Both the position numbers and the translations under genes were made by a program. 64,000 nt of DNA, from assembly GCF_014673495.1 (NCBI RefSeq), contig NZ_CP051006.1, positions 4,588,001-4,652,000 on the forward strand, written 5' to 3'. This stretch comes from Streptomyces griseofuscus (GTDB lineage: Bacteria > Actinomycetota > Actinomycetes > Streptomycetales > Streptomycetaceae). Under the pieces are notes generated by a model. The model was not told the DNA's origin and ran no database searches. It saw nothing but the letters and a program-made list of their open reading frames with translations. Shown one piece after another: positions 7,317-15,206 of this stretch (the stretch's first letter is position 1; every line of letters starts with the position of its first letter).

Positions 7317-8350
7317 ACCGTCTCCACCGCCTCTCGCTGCCAGGCGCGCTGGAAGGCGAACCGGGCCGCCTCCACCTCATGGCGCTGGTCCGCGTGCAGG
7401 ACGCCGAGGGCGTAGGCCGTGGCGGGAGCGATCCGGGGGGTGCGGGCGGCCTGGGCCGCGGCGGCGGCCGCCTCGGAGGCGTCGCGGTGCCGGTTCAGGG
7501 CCTGGCCCGCCGCCAGCAGCCGTACGTCCACGGGGGTCTGGGCGTCCAGCACCTCGCGCGCGTAGCGGTGCAGACGCAGCAGCAGCCGTACCTGGTGCCA
7601 GGGGCCGTCCTGGGGGTGCGGGGACGGATCCGCGGACAGGCCGTGGATCAGGGCCTCCGCGTTGTACGGGTGGCCCGCGGTGAGCAGCGGCAGCGCGGCG
7701 ATGGCGTCGGTGAGCCGCTCGCGGGCGGCGCCGGCCAGCGGGCGCAGGTCGGTGGTGGTGGCGGTGGGGGTGAGGGGCACCTCGCTGGCGAGTACGGCGA
7801 CCTTGTCGGCGACGGCGTGGAAGCGGCTGGAGCCGAGCGCCTGGAGGGCGGTGGAGTGGGCGCGGGTCCGGGCGAGGGTGAGCTGGCGGTCGAGCAGGGC
7901 GCCCGCCTTCGCCGCGCCCACCGTCAGATTGCCGCGCTCCGGCGGGGCGGCCGCGGGGCCGCCGGACACCCTCACCTGCTCGGGGAAGGCCGCCGCCCCC
8001 GACAGCCGGTGCAGCGCCTGCAACAGCCGCTCCAACCGGGCCTCGTACGCGTGCTCAAGGGCCAAGGTGCCCGAGAGCCATGCCAGTTCGGGCCGCATCG
8101 ACTCCGACCAGGCGGGGTCGAGCAGCGGGCGGTAGGTGTGCAGGCTGCCGCTGATGCGCCGGGCCGAGCGGCGCAGGGCGCGGGCCGCGTCGACGGATTC
8201 CTCGCCGGAGCCCGTGGCGCCCCCGGTCTCCCGGTGCAGGCGCAGGGCGCGCAGGAACTCCGTGGCGTGGGTGCGCAGATAGCCCGCGAGGGCGTCCCCC
8301 GTCACCACCTCGGCCGTGGGGCCCGTCGGGTCAAGGTGTTGCTGTGCCAC
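7313..8350 (-). CDS. CHAD domain protein
   Basis: A 345-residue helical protein with a CHAD domain over most of its length: VDAARALRRSARRISGSLHTYRP near the start (the Arg/Lys- and His-rich helix of the family) and a second repeat after about residue 160 with LLRLHRYAREVLDAQTP. CHAD domains bind polyphosphate through basic surfaces (known), and this gene is sandwiched between polyphosphate kinase and a NUDIX hydrolase with overlaps of 20 and 4 nt. No CYTH domain is fused, so it is probably a polyphosphate-binding partner rather than an enzyme. GTG 8350 is the start. Confidence 0.88.
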   Translation of the reverse strand: MAQQHLDPTGPTAEVVTGDALAGYLRTHATEFLRALRLHRETGGATGSGEESVDAARALRRSARRISGSLHTYRPLLDPAWSESMRPELAWLSGTLALEHAYEARLERLLQALHRLSGAAAFPEQVRVSGGPAAAPPERGNLTVGAAKAGALLDRQLTLARTRAHSTALQALGSSRFHAVADKVAVLASEVPLTPTATTTDLRPLAGAARERLTDAIAALPLLTAGHPYNAEALIHGLSADPSPHPQDGPWHQVRLLLRLHRYAREVLDAQTPVDVRLLAAGQALNRHRDASEAAAAAAQAARTPRIAPATAYALGVLHADQRHEVEAARFAFQRAWQREAVETV

Positions 8351-10562
8351 GCCGGCGCCTCCGGGCGTCTATGAGCATCTCCTGGATGTTGCGCAGGGGT
8401 TGGCCGTCCGCGTCGGTCGCGTGCCGGGTCCACTCGCCGTCCGGGCCGAGGTGCCAGGACGCGGTGGTGTCGGACATGCCGGTGTCCAGCAGCCGGTTGA
8501 TGGCCGCGCGGTGGCCGGGGTCGACGACCCGCACCAGGGCCTCGATCCGCCGGTCGAGGTTGCGGTGCATCATGTCGGCGCTGCCGATCCACACCTCGGG
8601 CTCGCCGCCGTTGCCGAAGGCGAACACCCGGGAGTGCTCCAGGAAGCGGCCGAGGATCGAGCGGACCCGGATGTTCTCCGAGAGCCCGGGGACGCCGGGC
8701 CGGATCGCGCAGATGCCGCGGACCCAGACGTCCACCGGCACGCCCGCCTGGGCGGCCCGGTAGAGGGCGTCGATGACGGCCTCGTCGACCATGGAGTTGA
8801 CCTTGATGCGGATGAACGCCGGGCGGCCCGCGCGATGGTGCTGGATCTCCTTTGTGATCCGCGTTATCAGGCCGTCCCGCAGGGACTTGGGGGCGACCAG
8901 CAGCCGGCGGTAGGTCTCCCGGCGGGAGTAGCCGGACAGCCGGTTGAACAGGTCGGAGAGGTCGGCGCCGACCTGCGGGTCGGCGGTGAGCAGGCCGAGG
9001 TCCTCGTACAGCCGGGCGGTCTTCGGGTGGTAGTTGCCGGTGCCGACGTGGCTGTAGCGGCGCAGGGTCTCGCCCTCCTGGCGGACCACCAGGGACAGCT
9101 TGCAGTGGGTCTTCAGACCGACCAGTCCGTAGACGACGTGGCAGCCGGCCTCCTCCAGCTTCTTCGCCCACTTGATGTTGGCGTGCTCGTCGAAGCGGGC
9201 CTTGATCTCCACCAGCACCAGGACCTGCTTGCCGGACTCGGCGGCGTCTATGAGCGCGTCCACGATCGGGGAGTCGCCGGAGGTGCGGTACAGGGTCTGC
9301 TTGATCGCGAGGACGTCCGGGTCCTCGGCGGCCTGCTGGAGGAAGGCCTGCACGGAGGTGGAGAAGCTGTCGTAGGGGTGGTGCAGCAGTACGTCCCGCT
9401 GGCGCAGCGCCGCGAAGATGTCGGGCGCCGAGGCCGACTCGACCTCGGCGAGGTCGCGGTGGGTGCCGGCGATGAACTTGCGGTACTTCAGCTCAGGCCG
9501 GTCCAGGCCGTGGATGCGGAACAGACCGGTGAGGTCGAGCGGGCCGGGCAGCGGGTAGACCTCGGCCTCGGAGACCTTCAGCTCGCGCACCAGCAGGTCG
9601 AGCACCTCGCGGTCGATGGACTCCTCGACCTCCAGGCGCACCGGCGGCCCGAAGCGGCGCCGCATGAGTTCCTTCTCCAGGGCCTGGAGCAGGTTCTCGG
9701 CGTCGTCCTCCTCGACCTCCAGGTCCTCGTTGCGGGTGAGCCGGAAGGCGTGGTGCTCCAGCACCTCCATGCCCGGGAACAGCTCTTCGAGGTGCGCGGC
9801 GATGACGTCCTCGACGGGGACGTACCGGCCGGGGCTGGACTCCAGGAAGCGGGAGAGCAGCGGCGGCACCTTCACCCGCGCGAAGTGCTTGTGGCCGCTG
9901 ACCGGGTTGCGTACGACGACGGCCAGGTTCAGGGACAGGCCGGAGATGTACGGGAAGGGGTGCGCGGGGTCGACGGCGAGCGGGGTGAGGACCGGGAAGA
10001 TCTGGTGCCGGAACAGCGTGAACAGGCGGGCCTGCTCCTTGTCCGTCAGCTCGCTCCAGCGCACCAGGTGGATGCCCTCCTCCGCGAGCGCGGGGGCGAC
10101 GTCCTCGTGGTAGCAGGCGGCGTGCCGGGCCATCAGCTCGCGCGAGCGGCCCCAGATCATCTCCAGGACCTCACGTGGCTGGAGCCCGGAGGCGGACCGG
10201 GTGGCCACGCCGGTGGCGATGCGGCGCTTGAGTCCGGCGACCCGGACCATGAAGAACTCGTCCAGGTTGCTGGCGAAGATCGCGAGGAAGTTGGCGCGCT
10301 CCAGCAGGGGGGTGTTCGGGTCCTCGGCCAGTTCCAGGACGCGTTCGTTGAAGGCGAGCCAGCTGCGCTCCCGGTCGAGGAAGCGGCCCTGGGGCAGCGG
10401 GGCGCCGTCGGCCTGGGACTCCTCGTAGGCGTCGAGATCCGCGTCGAGGTCGGGTTCCAGGTCGGAGACCGCGGAGGTCACCGTGTGCGGCCGGTGCGCC
10501 GCGATGGAGCCCACGGGGGGCTGCGGGTGCTGTGCCTCTGCCTGGGTGTCTTGCTGGCTCAT
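8331..10562 (-). CDS. ppk: Polyphosphate kinase 1
   Basis: This 743-residue enzyme reversibly transfers the gamma-phosphate of ATP onto polyphosphate. All PPK1 sections are present: the N-terminal domain (RFLDRERSWLAFNERVLELA, ASNLDEFFMVRVAGLKRR), the middle region, and the two PLD-fold catalytic domains with YSHVGTGNYHPKTARLYED (phospho-accepting histidine region) and the later histidine in EVWIGSADMMHRNLDRR. I chose ATG 10562 (MSQQDTQAEAQ) because GGAAG lies upstream at normal spacing; an upstream ATG 10685 would add 41 residues without a ribosome site. It heads an operon with CHAD and NUDIX genes. In Streptomyces ppk is PhoP-controlled (known); no clear PHO box was read here. Confidence 0.93.
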   Translation of the reverse strand: MSQQDTQAEAQHPQPPVGSIAAHRPHTVTSAVSDLEPDLDADLDAYEESQADGAPLPQGRFLDRERSWLAFNERVLELAEDPNTPLLERANFLAIFASNLDEFFMVRVAGLKRRIATGVATRSASGLQPREVLEMIWGRSRELMARHAACYHEDVAPALAEEGIHLVRWSELTDKEQARLFTLFRHQIFPVLTPLAVDPAHPFPYISGLSLNLAVVVRNPVSGHKHFARVKVPPLLSRFLESSPGRYVPVEDVIAAHLEELFPGMEVLEHHAFRLTRNEDLEVEEDDAENLLQALEKELMRRRFGPPVRLEVEESIDREVLDLLVRELKVSEAEVYPLPGPLDLTGLFRIHGLDRPELKYRKFIAGTHRDLAEVESASAPDIFAALRQRDVLLHHPYDSFSTSVQAFLQQAAEDPDVLAIKQTLYRTSGDSPIVDALIDAAESGKQVLVLVEIKARFDEHANIKWAKKLEEAGCHVVYGLVGLKTHCKLSLVVRQEGETLRRYSHVGTGNYHPKTARLYEDLGLLTADPQVGADLSDLFNRLSGYSRRETYRRLLVAPKSLRDGLITRITKEIQHHRAGRPAFIRIKVNSMVDEAVIDALYRAAQAGVPVDVWVRGICAIRPGVPGLSENIRVRSILGRFLEHSRVFAFGNGGEPEVWIGSADMMHRNLDRRIEALVRVVDPGHRAAINRLLDTGMSDTTASWHLGPDGEWTRHATDADGQPLRNIQEMLIDARRRRRGTATP

Positions 10563-10941
10563 GAACCCATTCTTCCGCGCGACCGGTGCGACAGGCGCGT
10601 CGGAACGTGCGGGCGGGAGCGTCACGGTCCCGTTCCCCGCGGGCCCCTCGGGGGGCGGCGAAGGTTCTGGCACGACGGGTTTCATTGGCCGAGCGTCGCA
10701 AGCCCGTCTGAATCGATGGTTACGGGGACATGACGTGCGGGATAGCGCGGGGCGGCTCCCGGGGGTCCGGGGCGCGAAAGCGACGGATTCCGCAGCGGCC
10801 CGGACGCGGTCGTACAAGGTCGTACAGGTACGAAAGCCGGGGTGCTCGTACGGGTACGAAAGCCCGGGTGCGGGACCGTACGGCAGCGTACGGTCCCGCA
10901 CCCGGGCGGAGAAGGGCCGGACGGCCCGTGCCGGGGAGGGC
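10563..10941. other. Intergenic region with ppk promoter, direct repeats and hairpin
   Basis: This 379-bp gap lies between ppk and the ABC exporter (both minus strand). It holds the ppk upstream region (10563-10740), a short imperfect direct repeat of GGTACGAAAGCC(C/G)GGG at about 10827-10869, and the long hairpin at 10862-10907 described separately. GTAC is also repeated several times at 10810-10890. No gene is seen. Confidence 0.6.
10862..10907 (-). terminator. Very long hairpin after ABC exporter operon
   Basis: A perfect 21-bp stem (10862-10882 with 10887-10907) closes on a 4-nt loop, 35 bp after the permease stop. It is unusually long for an intrinsic terminator and has no T tract. It should end the GntR-ABC operon before ppk. 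Confidence 0.85.
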
Positions 10942-11931
10942 TCAGGGCCGCGCGGCGCGCAGCGTCCCGGTCTGCCGGCGCAGGACCAGGAAGCAGCCGG
11001 TGACCAGCAGCGCGGCGACGGCCAGGGTCAGCGCGGTCGTGGTGAGCTGGAGTCCCCAGAGGTGGGACTGCGGCTGGTAGGTGTTGTAGCGGCCGGTGAA
11101 GCGGTCGAACGCCGCCGCGCAGGACGCGACGGAGTCGCACGTCGGGGGCGGCACATGGGCGCCGGATGCGGTCACCATGCCCTGGTCGACCACCATGCCC
11201 TTGCCGAGGAAGCCCTGGTCGACGGTGCTCAGCCGGGTCACCGCGGGCCACAGGTGCGGCATCGCCAGCTCGGTCAGCCAGCGCACCACGCCCACCGCCA
11301 CCAGGCCGACCGCCAGCGCGGGCAGCGTCCGGCGCAGCAGCAGGCCCGCCAGGGCGCCTGCGGCGAGCCCGGCGAGGGCCATGGCCGCGAGGGTGGGGCC
11401 GCCCGCGTGGAAGGTGAAGCGGTCGTACCACTCCTTGGCGCTCTCGATCCGGCCCTGGCTCGCGGTCCAGGCGCGGTGGTGCAGCCAGGCCAGCAGTCCG
11501 GTGCAGACGGTGACGCCGAGCGCCGGGACGGCGAGGCGCACGGCCAGCCAGTGGGCCGGGGAGGTGGCCTGGGTCCAGGCGAGCCGGGCGGTGCCGGACT
11601 CCAGCTCCCGGCCGGTCAGCGCGGCGCCCGCCCAGGCGGCCAGCACGAAGGGCAGCACGTTCAGGGCGATGGTGGCGTAGTTGTAGTAGTCCTTGTAGCG
11701 CAGGATCGCGTTCTGGTCGTAGCTGCACCGCTCGCTCGTGGTGCAGCTCTCGTACTGCCGCCAGGCGTCCGCCGCCGCGTTCAGGAGCGGGCCGTCGAGG
11801 GCGAGCAGCAGGGTGACCAGGGCGAGCCAGAGCACGGCCCAGGTGTAGATCGCGGGCCGGTGCAGGCGCAGCAGCCAGCGGGTCTGCCGGGGCCGGTCGA
11901 CGGGCGCGGCCGTCAGGGTCAGGGCGCTCAC
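10942..11931 (-). CDS. ABC transporter permease
   Basis: A 329-residue membrane protein with about six hydrophobic helices (for example AIYTWAVLWLALVTLLLALD, LNVLPFVLAAWAGAALTG and LTTTALTLAVAALLVTGCFL at the C-terminus). The segment GRELESGTARLAWTQATSPAHWLAVRL is characteristic of ABC-2-type permeases linked to YtrA-like operons. GTG 11931 overlaps the ATPase stop (GTGA), so the two are coupled. Between helices 1 and 2 is a long outside loop with cysteines (ESCTTSERCS). The exported substrate is unknown; YtrA-type systems elsewhere respond to cell-envelope antibiotics (known), which suggests an envelope-stress export role. Confidence 0.85.
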   Translation of the reverse strand: MSALTLTAAPVDRPRQTRWLLRLHRPAIYTWAVLWLALVTLLLALDGPLLNAAADAWRQYESCTTSERCSYDQNAILRYKDYYNYATIALNVLPFVLAAWAGAALTGRELESGTARLAWTQATSPAHWLAVRLAVPALGVTVCTGLLAWLHHRAWTASQGRIESAKEWYDRFTFHAGGPTLAAMALAGLAAGALAGLLLRRTLPALAVGLVAVGVVRWLTELAMPHLWPAVTRLSTVDQGFLGKGMVVDQGMVTASGAHVPPPTCDSVASCAAAFDRFTGRYNTYQPQSHLWGLQLTTTALTLAVAALLVTGCFLVLRRQTGTLRAARP

Positions 11932-12800
11932 GCGGCACGCTCCTCGGTCGGGTTCGGTGCGCCGGCGTCCCGCAGATGGGCGAGGACCAGCTCTTCCAGG
12001 GAGGGCGCGGCGGTGCGCCAGTCGTCGGTGAGCGGTCCGGCCGGGCGGATCAGCGCGGTGAGCTGGCGGCCGGTGACACGGGACTCGATCACGGTGTGCG
12101 GGGCGAGGTCGGCGCTCGCGGCGCCGCTGACGCGCAGATGGGCGCCGAGCAGCTCGTCGATCTCGCCGGCCAGCCGGACCTGGCCGCCCGCGACCAGCAG
12201 CAGATGGTCGCAGGAGTCCTCCAGCTCCGCGATGACGTGCGAGGACAGCACGATCGTGGTGCCGTGCATCGCGGCCTGGCCCATCAGCGTGCCCATCAGC
12301 TCGTGCCGGGCCAGCGGGTCCAGGTCGGCCATCGGCTCGTCCAGGAGCAGCAGCTCGGGCCGCTTGCCGAGGGCGAGGGCGAGCGCGACACGGGTGCGCT
12401 GGCCGCCGGAGAGGGTGCGGACCCGGGCGGTCGCGTCCAGCTCCTTGACGATGTGCCCGGCCAGCTCCGCGTCCCAGCGCCCGGGGTTGAGGTCGGCGCC
12501 CATGCGCAGCGTCTCCGCGACGGTGAGCTGCGGATACAGCGGCTTGTCCTGGGCGACGTAGCCGACCCGGGGCCTGGCCTGCGCGGCGGTGGTGCCGAGG
12601 ACGGTGAGGGCGCCCGCGGTGGGGCCCGTCAGTCCGGCGGCGAGGGCCAGCAGGGTGGACTTGCCCGCCCCGTTGGGGCCCACGACGGCGCACACGCGCC
12701 CGGTCGGCAGGTTGAACGCGCAGTCCCGCAGGGCCCAGCGGCCCCGGCGGCCGAACCGCTTGCCCAGAGCGTCGGCCCGCAGGGCCGTGTCGCTGCTCAT
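11928..12800 (-). CDS. ABC transporter ATPase
   Basis: A 290-residue nucleotide-binding subunit. Walker A is GPNGAGKST, the signature is LSGGQRTRVALALALG, Walker B is LLLLDEPMADLD, and the switch His is in VLSSHVIAELED. The C-terminal 70 residues are an extra regulatory tail typical of exporters of the ABC-2 class. Its ATG overlaps the GntR regulator stop and its stop overlaps the permease start, so the order regulator-ATPase-permease is a tightly coupled operon. The substrate is unknown. Confidence 0.92.
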   Translation of the reverse strand: MSSDTALRADALGKRFGRRGRWALRDCAFNLPTGRVCAVVGPNGAGKSTLLALAAGLTGPTAGALTVLGTTAAQARPRVGYVAQDKPLYPQLTVAETLRMGADLNPGRWDAELAGHIVKELDATARVRTLSGGQRTRVALALALGKRPELLLLDEPMADLDPLARHELMGTLMGQAAMHGTTIVLSSHVIAELEDSCDHLLLVAGGQVRLAGEIDELLGAHLRVSGAASADLAPHTVIESRVTGRQLTALIRPAGPLTDDWRTAAPSLEELVLAHLRDAGAPNPTEERAA

Positions 12801-13192
12801 GACGGATCTCCCTGGAAGTGCTTGTCGAGTACGGCGGTGAAGAGCGCGGCCACGTCCTCCCGCTCCAGGCCGGCCGCGTCGGCGCGGCGGGCCCAGTCCT
12901 CCAGCTCGGTGCGGAGCGGGGAGTCGGCGGGGGCGGCGCCCAGTGCCCGGCGCACGAAGGTGCCGAGTCCACGCCGTGCCTCGACCAGGCCCTCCCGCTC
13001 CAGTTCGCGGTAGGCCTTGAGGACGGTGTTGGGGTTGATGGCGGTGGCCTCGACGACCTCGCGGGCGGTGGGCAGCCGGTCGCCGGGGCGCAGCAGGCCC
13101 AGGCGCAGGGCCTGTTTGGTCTGCTGGACGATCTGGACGTACGTGGCGACACCGCTGTGCCGGTCGATGCGATATTCGACCACGCGTTGCAC
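12797..13192 (-). CDS. GntR-family (YtrA subfamily) repressor of ABC operon
   Basis: A regulator of about 131 residues. It has an N-terminal winged helix (YVQIVQQTKQALRLGLLRPGDRLPTAREVVEATAINPNTVLKAYRELEREGLVEARRG in shortened form: the recognition helix is INPNTVLKAYRELE) and only a short C-terminal helical tail, which defines the YtrA subfamily. I chose GTG 13192: it is 7 nt after TAGTGA, which sits in a large palindrome, so translation is probably leaderless; GTG 13195 directly before it is the alternative. It should repress its own operon through that palindrome. The inducer is unknown. Confidence 0.85.
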   Translation of the reverse strand: MQRVVEYRIDRHSGVATYVQIVQQTKQALRLGLLRPGDRLPTAREVVEATAINPNTVLKAYRELEREGLVEARRGLGTFVRRALGAAPADSPLRTELEDWARRADAAGLEREDVAALFTAVLDKHFQGDPS

Positions 13193-13228
13193 CACCCTTT
13201 CACTAATTGAGTAGTGAAAGGGTGGTGC
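13189..13228 (-). promoter_or_regulatory. Operator palindrome of GntR-ABC operon
   Basis: Two perfect 17-bp arms (13189-13205 and 13212-13228) flank ATTGAG. The inner arms CACTA/TAGTG hold the probable -10 box, and the left arm runs over the first codons. This is the likely binding site for the GntR regulator, and its symmetry would let a bound dimer block RNA polymerase and the leaderless start. Confidence 0.75.
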
Positions 13229-13232
13229 AAAG

Positions 13233-13262
13233 AAGGGGCGGCCGTCAAGGTGACCGCCCCTT
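13233..13262 (-). terminator. Terminator after mshD
   Basis: A 9-bp stem AAGGGGCGG/CCGCCCCTT (13233-13241 with 13254-13262) lies 23 bp past the mshD stop and just before the operator of the next operon. Confidence 0.75.
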
Positions 13263-13284
13263 AAGGGTCCTTACGGGCCTTATG

Positions 13285-14211
13285 TCACGTCTCTGTCCGG
13301 TACATCAGGTCCGTCTCGTACGTACGGAAGCCCAGCCGCTCGTACACCGAGACCGCGGCCTTGTTGTCGGCGTCGACGTAGAGCATCGCGGTCGGCAGGC
13401 CCTGCGCGGCGAGGTGGCGCAGGCCGATGGTGGTGAGCGCCTTGCCGAGGCCGCCGCCCTGCTCGCCGGGGCGGACACCGAGTACATAGACCTCGCCGAG
13501 GCCCTCCTCGGCGTGCACCTTGGTCCAGTGGAAGCCGATCAGCTCCCCGCGCCGCTCGGCGAGGAAGAACCCGGCCGGGTCGAACCACGGCTGGGCCTTG
13601 CGGTCGTCCAGGTCGCGCTGGGTCAGCGAGCCCTGCTCGGGGTGGTGGGCGAACGCGCCCGCGTTGACCGCGAGCCACGCGGTGTCGTCCTTGCCGGGCT
13701 CGAAGGCGCGCACGCTCACGCCCTCGGGCAGCTGCGGGTCCGGCAGTTCGAGACCGGTCAACTCCCGCCGCATCTGGCGCAGTTCGCGGAACAGGGTGAG
13801 GCCGAGCACCTGGGCGAGATGGCGGGCGGCCGGGTGTCCGCCGTGCGCCCACACCCGCAGCCGCTTGCCGGAGGCGGCGAGCAGAGCCGCGCCGAGCGCC
13901 CGCCCGTGTCCGTGCCCGCGGAACTCGGGGCCGATGACGAGTTCGGCGGCCGGCGCCTCCACCGGATCGGTGTCCTCCAGCTGGGCGTAGCCGACGAGTT
14001 GGCCGTCGACCGACAGCAGCAGATGCGAGACGCCCTCCCGGGCTCCTCCGCGCAGCTGTAGCCGGCCCTGCTCGGACACCGGCTGCTGCCCGTCGACCCG
14101 CGCGGCCTCGCCGAGCAGAGTGAGCACGGCCTCGGCCTGGTCCGGGGTGAGCGCGGAATGGGTCTCGATGGAGCGGGCGGGAAAGGCCCGTACGGTGTCG
14201 TCGCTGCTCAT
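13285..14211 (-). CDS. mshD: MshD, mycothiol synthase
   Basis: A 308-residue enzyme that acetylates Cys-GlcN-Ins to make mycothiol, the actinobacterial glutathione substitute. Two GNAT domains are visible: the N-terminal one with LVIGPEFRGHGHGRALGAALL, and the C-terminal active one with YVLGVRPGEQGGGLGKALTTIGL and the ending ALYVDADNKAAVSVYERLGF-type motif (here LYVDADNKAAVSVYERLGFR in part). ATG 14211 lies 7 nt after a TACCCT box, so the mRNA is probably leaderless. The glycosyltransferase MshA of the same pathway is in this window at 55905. The gene is monocistronic and ends at a hairpin. Confidence 0.95.
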   Translation of the reverse strand: MSSDDTVRAFPARSIETHSALTPDQAEAVLTLLGEAARVDGQQPVSEQGRLQLRGGAREGVSHLLLSVDGQLVGYAQLEDTDPVEAPAAELVIGPEFRGHGHGRALGAALLAASGKRLRVWAHGGHPAARHLAQVLGLTLFRELRQMRRELTGLELPDPQLPEGVSVRAFEPGKDDTAWLAVNAGAFAHHPEQGSLTQRDLDDRKAQPWFDPAGFFLAERRGELIGFHWTKVHAEEGLGEVYVLGVRPGEQGGGLGKALTTIGLRHLAAQGLPTAMLYVDADNKAAVSVYERLGFRTYETDLMYRTET

Positions 14212-14295
14212 GCGTACGAGGGTACGGGGCGGTCACGGGCACCGCCGAGAACACCGGCCGGGAGTCGACCGGCGCGGGTGCGCCGGGATGCCGTC

Positions 14296-14334
14296 GCGGT
14301 GTCCTTCACGGTGTCCACGGTGTCCGCGGTGTCC
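14296..14334 (+). repeat. Short tandem repeats (CGGTGTCC)
   Basis: Four copies of CGGTGTCC occur in 39 bp of the gap before mshD (starting at 14297, 14309, 14318 and 14327); the last three are exact 9-bp units. No function is evident; see findings. Confidence 0.8.
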
Positions 14335-14335
14335 G

Positions 14336-15166
14336 TCACGCGGGCCGGACGGCGGCCCGCAGGGTGTCAAGGGCCAGCTTGTCCGTCGCGGCGCTCGCAC
14401 CGGAGAGGCGGTGCACGAGGATCCAGCCCTGCGGTACGGCACCGGCGAAGACGGACGCGCCGCGGGTCGCGCCGTTGTGCCACAGCAGGCGCCCGGCCTT
14501 CTGCCACGCGGGCGCGGGCTCGCCGAGCCTGCGGTCGACGAGCAGGCCGGTGACGAGGCTGGCGGCGGCCCGGGGGGTCGCCCACAGCCCGCCGGCGGGC
14601 AGGATCGCGCCGGTCATCGTCCAGGGGCGCCGCGGCCGCCCGAACAGCCCCCGGCGGCACAGCCGTACGCCGGCGGGCGGGTCGGCGGTGACATCGGTGA
14701 CGCCGAGGGGGTCGAGGAGGTGACGGCGCAGGAGTTCCTCGTACGGGGTGCGGGTGGCCGCGACCAGGGCGGCGCCGAGCAGGGCGTAGCCGAGGTTGGA
14801 GTACTCCTCGGTGCTGCCCGCGGGCGCCGTGGCCAGCGTGTCGAGGCGTCGTACGACCGAGTCCAGGGCCCGGTCGTCGAAGCCCGCGTACGGGTCGCGC
14901 CCGCGGATCCCCTCGGGCAGCCGGGGCAGGCCCGAGGTGTGCTCGGCGAGATGGCGCAGGGTGATCCCGGTCCCGACGGGCGCCGGCAGGAACCGTTCCA
15001 GCGGGTCGTCGAGTGCCAGGACCCCGCTGCCGGCCAGGGCGGTCAGCACGGTCGCGGTGAGCGTCTTGGTCAGGGAACCGATCTGCACGAACAGCCCGGG
15101 GTCGTGGCCGTGCAGGATCCGGGGCGCCTCGAAGCTGCTGAGTACGCAGGTGGGTACGCGGGACAT
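14336..15166 (-). CDS. Serine hydrolase, beta-lactamase class C-like
   Basis: A 276-residue protein with the three motifs of serine beta-lactamase/esterase enzymes: SLTKT (SxxK, nucleophile near residue 31), YSNLG (YxN, near residue 121) and HNGATRG in place of the KTG box. The helix HTSGLPRLPEG is typical of the family. No signal peptide is seen, so it may act inside the cell or be a shortened member; the family is usually 350 residues or more, and the N-terminal region before SLTKT is very short (about 30 residues). The substrate (esters, D-amino-acid peptides) cannot be told. It is monocistronic on the minus strand. Confidence 0.82.
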   Translation of the reverse strand: MSRVPTCVLSSFEAPRILHGHDPGLFVQIGSLTKTLTATVLTALAGSGVLALDDPLERFLPAPVGTGITLRHLAEHTSGLPRLPEGIRGRDPYAGFDDRALDSVVRRLDTLATAPAGSTEEYSNLGYALLGAALVAATRTPYEELLRRHLLDPLGVTDVTADPPAGVRLCRRGLFGRPRRPWTMTGAILPAGGLWATPRAAASLVTGLLVDRRLGEPAPAWQKAGRLLWHNGATRGASVFAGAVPQGWILVHRLSGASAATDKLALDTLRAAVRPA

Positions 15167-15206
15167 GGTGATCCTTCGGCGGGACCTTCGGCGGTACCGG
15201 ACAGGG

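Noticed and set aside
8316..10733. 805-codon plus-strand frame opposite ppk
   Set aside because: It is the mirror frame of ppk; its amino-acid text is biased and no motif exists.
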